This document shows, one piece after another, positions 61,591 to 64,000 of a stretch of DNA of 64,000 nucleotides (positions are counted from its first letter, which is position 1; every line of letters begins with the position of its first letter). The notes under the pieces are model-generated. The model was given only the letters and a program-made list of their open reading frames with translations, did no database searches and had not been told where the DNA came from. The stretch covers positions 17,812,378 through 17,876,377 of the forward strand of contig CM012953.1 of assembly GCA_000181795.3 (NCBI GenBank), given 5' to 3'. Source of the DNA: Trichinella spiralis. Taxonomy: Eukaryota > Nematoda > Enoplea > Trichinellida > Trichinellidae. The position numbers were made by a program, and so were the translations under genes.

Positions 61591-62760
61591 TTATCCTGGT
61601 TTGGATGAATTAAAAGATGGTGACGCTTAGAACACTCTTCTGTTCTGCACTTCACTTTTGATTTGCAGGATGCCAGTGGATGGCCTCTCCTTAGGCATAA
61701 GATAATCTCAGCCTCTTCACGTTCATTATTCTCTCTTTAGGATTCATGCAAATAAACTTAGAACCGTTTTCTATAGCATGATCCTCCCCGCAAATAAGGC
61801 AAGCTTTTCTTACCGTAGCTTGTAATACGGCTGTAGTATACTGTTCTCGTGGAACAGTCTTCCTGCTGGATAGAAATGGAAAAACTCTTTTCTCTCCTTG
61901 GAAACGTTGATACTTTTCGACTTCGTAATTCTGTCATCAGGAATGACAGGAAGACATACATATCTTTCTGACGGTTTGGATTTTGGCGTTTCCATTCCAC
62001 AGAAATTTCTCTTGGTAATCGAGATCAACGCGGCTTGATACACTACAGGTGGAGTGTTTAACGTTTCCAGACCACGTATATTTATCTCCATATCACTAAC
62101 AAATTTCTCCAGCCGTTTCAAATCCCACTGATTCGTTATTATTGGTAAGTTCTGCAGACTCTTCAAGTGTTCTTCAATAAGGAGTTGCGAATCACCATAT
62201 TTCTCATTTAAAATAATTAATGCAGTTTTATAATTAACCGCATTCAGAATCAATCCCCGAAAAGCAGTTTCTGCATCCCAGATAACAACAATCGTAAATA
62301 ATTGCATTTCTCAATCGACGGCAAAGTTGGATTGGAATTGATCGTTGCCTCAAATTCATCGTAAAACCGTTGCCAATCGTGGTACTCACCATTGAACTTC
62401 TTTATCTCTAACTTTGGAAGTCGCACGTTTGAGCTTCCAGCTTGAGAAATTGGCATAGACTCTGTAGATTTGCACTCTTGCACCATAAGTTCACGATCTC
62501 TTTTTCCACCTAGAATTTTAACTCTGTTATGTCGACAGATACAACTTCTCATTCTTCAGTATAAAGATCAATCTCTTTCTGGTCCATAGTATTATCGAGC
62601 AGCTTAGTGATAATTTCCTCATATCTAGACCATGTGTCCATAAGCTTTGCGAAACAAATCTGTCTCGTCTCAGCATTACCATCTAAAGCTGCTTCCATGT
62701 TGTCCATGGCAACCTTGAGCAGCTCTTCGTTAGTTCAAATTGTCCATAGTTGACAATCTT
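61591..62760 (-). pseudogene. BEL/Pao retrotransposon gag
   Basis: Helical N-terminus (TNEELLKVAMDNMEAALDGN), then the DUF1759 core (LPKLEIKKFNGEYHDWQRFY, NYKTALIILNEKYGDSQ, YQAALISITKR). Then come the two knuckle blocks: CLICGEDHAIENGSKF..NPKERI (third ligand replaced by Gly) and CLRRGHPLASCKSKVKCRTE. Frameshifts near 62,290 and 61,695 and several stops. The frame ends at 61,591 against MULE no. 1. Confidence 0.85.
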
Positions 62761-62844
62761 CTAACTGTTTCTAACTACGATACTGCGTTGCAGACTAGCT
62801 ATCACCACTTGAGAAGTATCTGGCTCTTCAAATCCAGACTCCTT

Positions 62845-62866
62845 GTTCCCGGCTCGTAGCACCAAA
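62845..62866 (-). other. Probable primer-binding site of the BEL/Pao element
   Basis: Minus strand tggtgctacgagccgggaa directly follows the LTR end ...ttacaca. This is the usual location, immediately inside the 5' LTR. The tRNA was not identified. Confidence 0.5.
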
Positions 62867-62867
62867 A

Positions 62868-63312
62868 AATGTGTAATATCGCAGGGAACAATACTACACA
62901 CTTTTAATAACTAACAATCAGTTTCCAGTACTGACTGTAGCTCTTCGCGCCTTATTCGTCCACGTGACGAATTACGCTTTCTCTGGTTTTTTGTTTAATT
63001 GTGATAACTACTGCGTCCAAGCAAATATCGGTCCGCACAAATATACTGCACTCAGCAATAACGACAATCAGAGAGAAACAGTTTTTCTCAACGAACTCAA
63101 CAACAACAACGCTCAAGCAGAATCGCTTTGCAAGAGGCGGTTGACTACTGCCAACTTCTTCGTTGATTTTACCACTCTTCGCAGCTTATCAGACTCGTCG
63201 CAATGAACAATGCAATCAGCGCCGTTGCGTTCGAGTAAACAAGTTATTTATAGCATCTAAAAATAGCTACTAAATGTTCAAATAAGCATTCTAGTTTCTA
63301 ACATATATGTTA
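62868..63312 (-). mobile_element. BEL/Pao 5' LTR
   Basis: Runs from tgttagaaac (minus, 63,312) to ttacaca (about 62,870), giving TG...CA ends, about 445 bp, next to the gag start in the correct orientation. The matching 3' LTR is not found in this window. Confidence 0.55.
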
Positions 63313-63317
63313 GAAAC
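63294..63317. repeat. Perfect 24-bp palindrome at the BEL LTR edge
   Basis: gtttctaacata followed directly by its exact reverse complement. It spans the presumed LTR boundary. Confidence 0.9.
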
Positions 63318-63804
63318 GCAAGTTTCCCGCAAATCCGCGAGGCCCATGCAAGGTTGCATGACGTCCGTATATAAGTCAAGCCCGCCGACGAGGACGGCAG
63401 GGACGCCATTAAAGGATGATTTCAGGGGTCATTTTCTCGCTTACTCTAGTATTAGTAATACCGGAATCCATTTCCGCGTCCATTTTCTGTTCATTGCCGT
63501 CCAGTCCAGAAAGCCGTATCTATCACAATTTCAGCAGGCAAATTTTGGATGATGATGTCTGATATTTGATTCATCAGCTTCTTGTAATTACTCATTACAA
63601 AAGGCAAACAAATACTGTATTCCATAGAATGTCCACTAACAGTTGTTTCGCTCATCAGCTAATAACACGCGTACGCAAAGCCCTGAACTCGGACGCAAGA
63701 CAAAAAGGAATATAAACAATTTGACGGAATTAAAATTCCATTTTTAAATAATCATTTTGAAACAACATTTAGTTTTCATTTTTCATTTTATCTACAACTG
63801 AAGA
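63318..63804. other. Region right of the BEL LTR, unassigned
   Basis: A moderately GC-rich part at 63,320-63,420 (gcccgccgacgagg) is followed by AT-rich DNA. No protein or known repeat is recognised. Confidence 0.4.
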
Positions 63805-64000
63805 TCAACTTTGATTGATAATTCTTGTGGCACCAATGCTTTTTGTTGATGTTGACAGAAGATTATTAATCACAGCACAAATGCTGACATCAAACAATGC
63901 GATATCCACTGCAAAGTAAATTTGAAGCAGCTTCAAGCGCTTTTCTGCTTGGTTGGTGCTGTTCATTGCTTTCTTTCTGCTTTCGAAGTGCTTCACTTTT
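63805..64000 (-). CDS. Possible C-terminal exon of a gene beyond the window edge
   Basis: Frame open from the window end to a stop at 63,805. It encodes NSTNQAEKRLKLLQIYFAVD then IALFDVSICAVINNLLSTST, a charged part followed by a hydrophobic helix-like part. No ATG is seen at the edge, so it may continue. No family recognised. Confidence 0.3.
   Translation of the reverse strand, partial: KVKHFESRKKAMNSTNQAEKRLKLLQIYFAVDIALFDVSICAVINNLLSTSTKSIGATRIINQS

Overview
The window is eukaryotic nuclear DNA. It is AT-rich, with many short GT-AG introns (mostly 45-80 nt) and conserved animal genes. The best guess for the organism is a nematode, probably an enoplean (Dorylaimia) worm such as Trichinella. 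This rests on overall AT content, intron size, a TRA-1/Ci/GLI factor, an ERp72 ending in KAEL, and the mix of Ty3/gypsy, BEL/Pao, piggyBac and FLYWCH-type Mutator-like (MULE) elements. It is an inference, not a proof.

Left half (1-38,900), host genes. After about 3.6 kb of empty AT-rich DNA come the AP-3 adaptor delta subunit (3589-9604, +, 27 exons) and a Misato/DML1 homologue (10056-12673, +, 12 exons, with an apparent 1-nt frame break in exon 2). A poorly defined stretch with a few short minus-strand reading frames follows. Next is a large 13-exon GLI/Ci/TRA-1 zinc-finger gene (17801-25833, +) with a TATA-containing promoter candidate, a ~3 kb first intron, a GC-AG intron inside the finger array and an unusual Cys-rich C-terminal region. 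Ribosomal protein L21 (28162-29107, +) converges on ERp72/PDIA4 (29204-31556, -). A small two-exon gene of unknown function (32694-33019, +), degenerate repeats (33.1-35.1 kb), the DNA primase large subunit PRIM2 (35882-38094, +) and a tiny C/EBP-like bZIP gene (38541-38844, -) complete this half.

Right half (38.7-64 kb), a transposon graveyard. A direct segmental duplication (38,685-43,100 and 50,356-54,500) carries a copy of exon 1 of the bZIP gene. Between the copies lie a MULE-like fragment, a GC-rich Ty3/gypsy element with scattered stops, frameshifts and a protease/RT deletion, an LTR pair flanking a deleted internal region, and BEL/Pao fragments. From 56.7 to 63.3 kb, on the minus strand, there is a nested stack. 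A BEL/Pao 5' portion abuts MULE no. 1. MULE no. 1 is split at a TTAA by a piggyBac-type element. That piggyBac is itself interrupted by MULE no. 2. The window ends in a partial reading frame that runs off the edge.

The recognisable host genes are housekeeping or developmental: vesicle sorting, mitochondrial/tubulin-related Misato, Hedgehog-type transcription or sex determination, translation, ER folding and DNA replication. They do not form one pathway. All gene models were built by reading splice sites and conserved motifs by eye; no database search was run.
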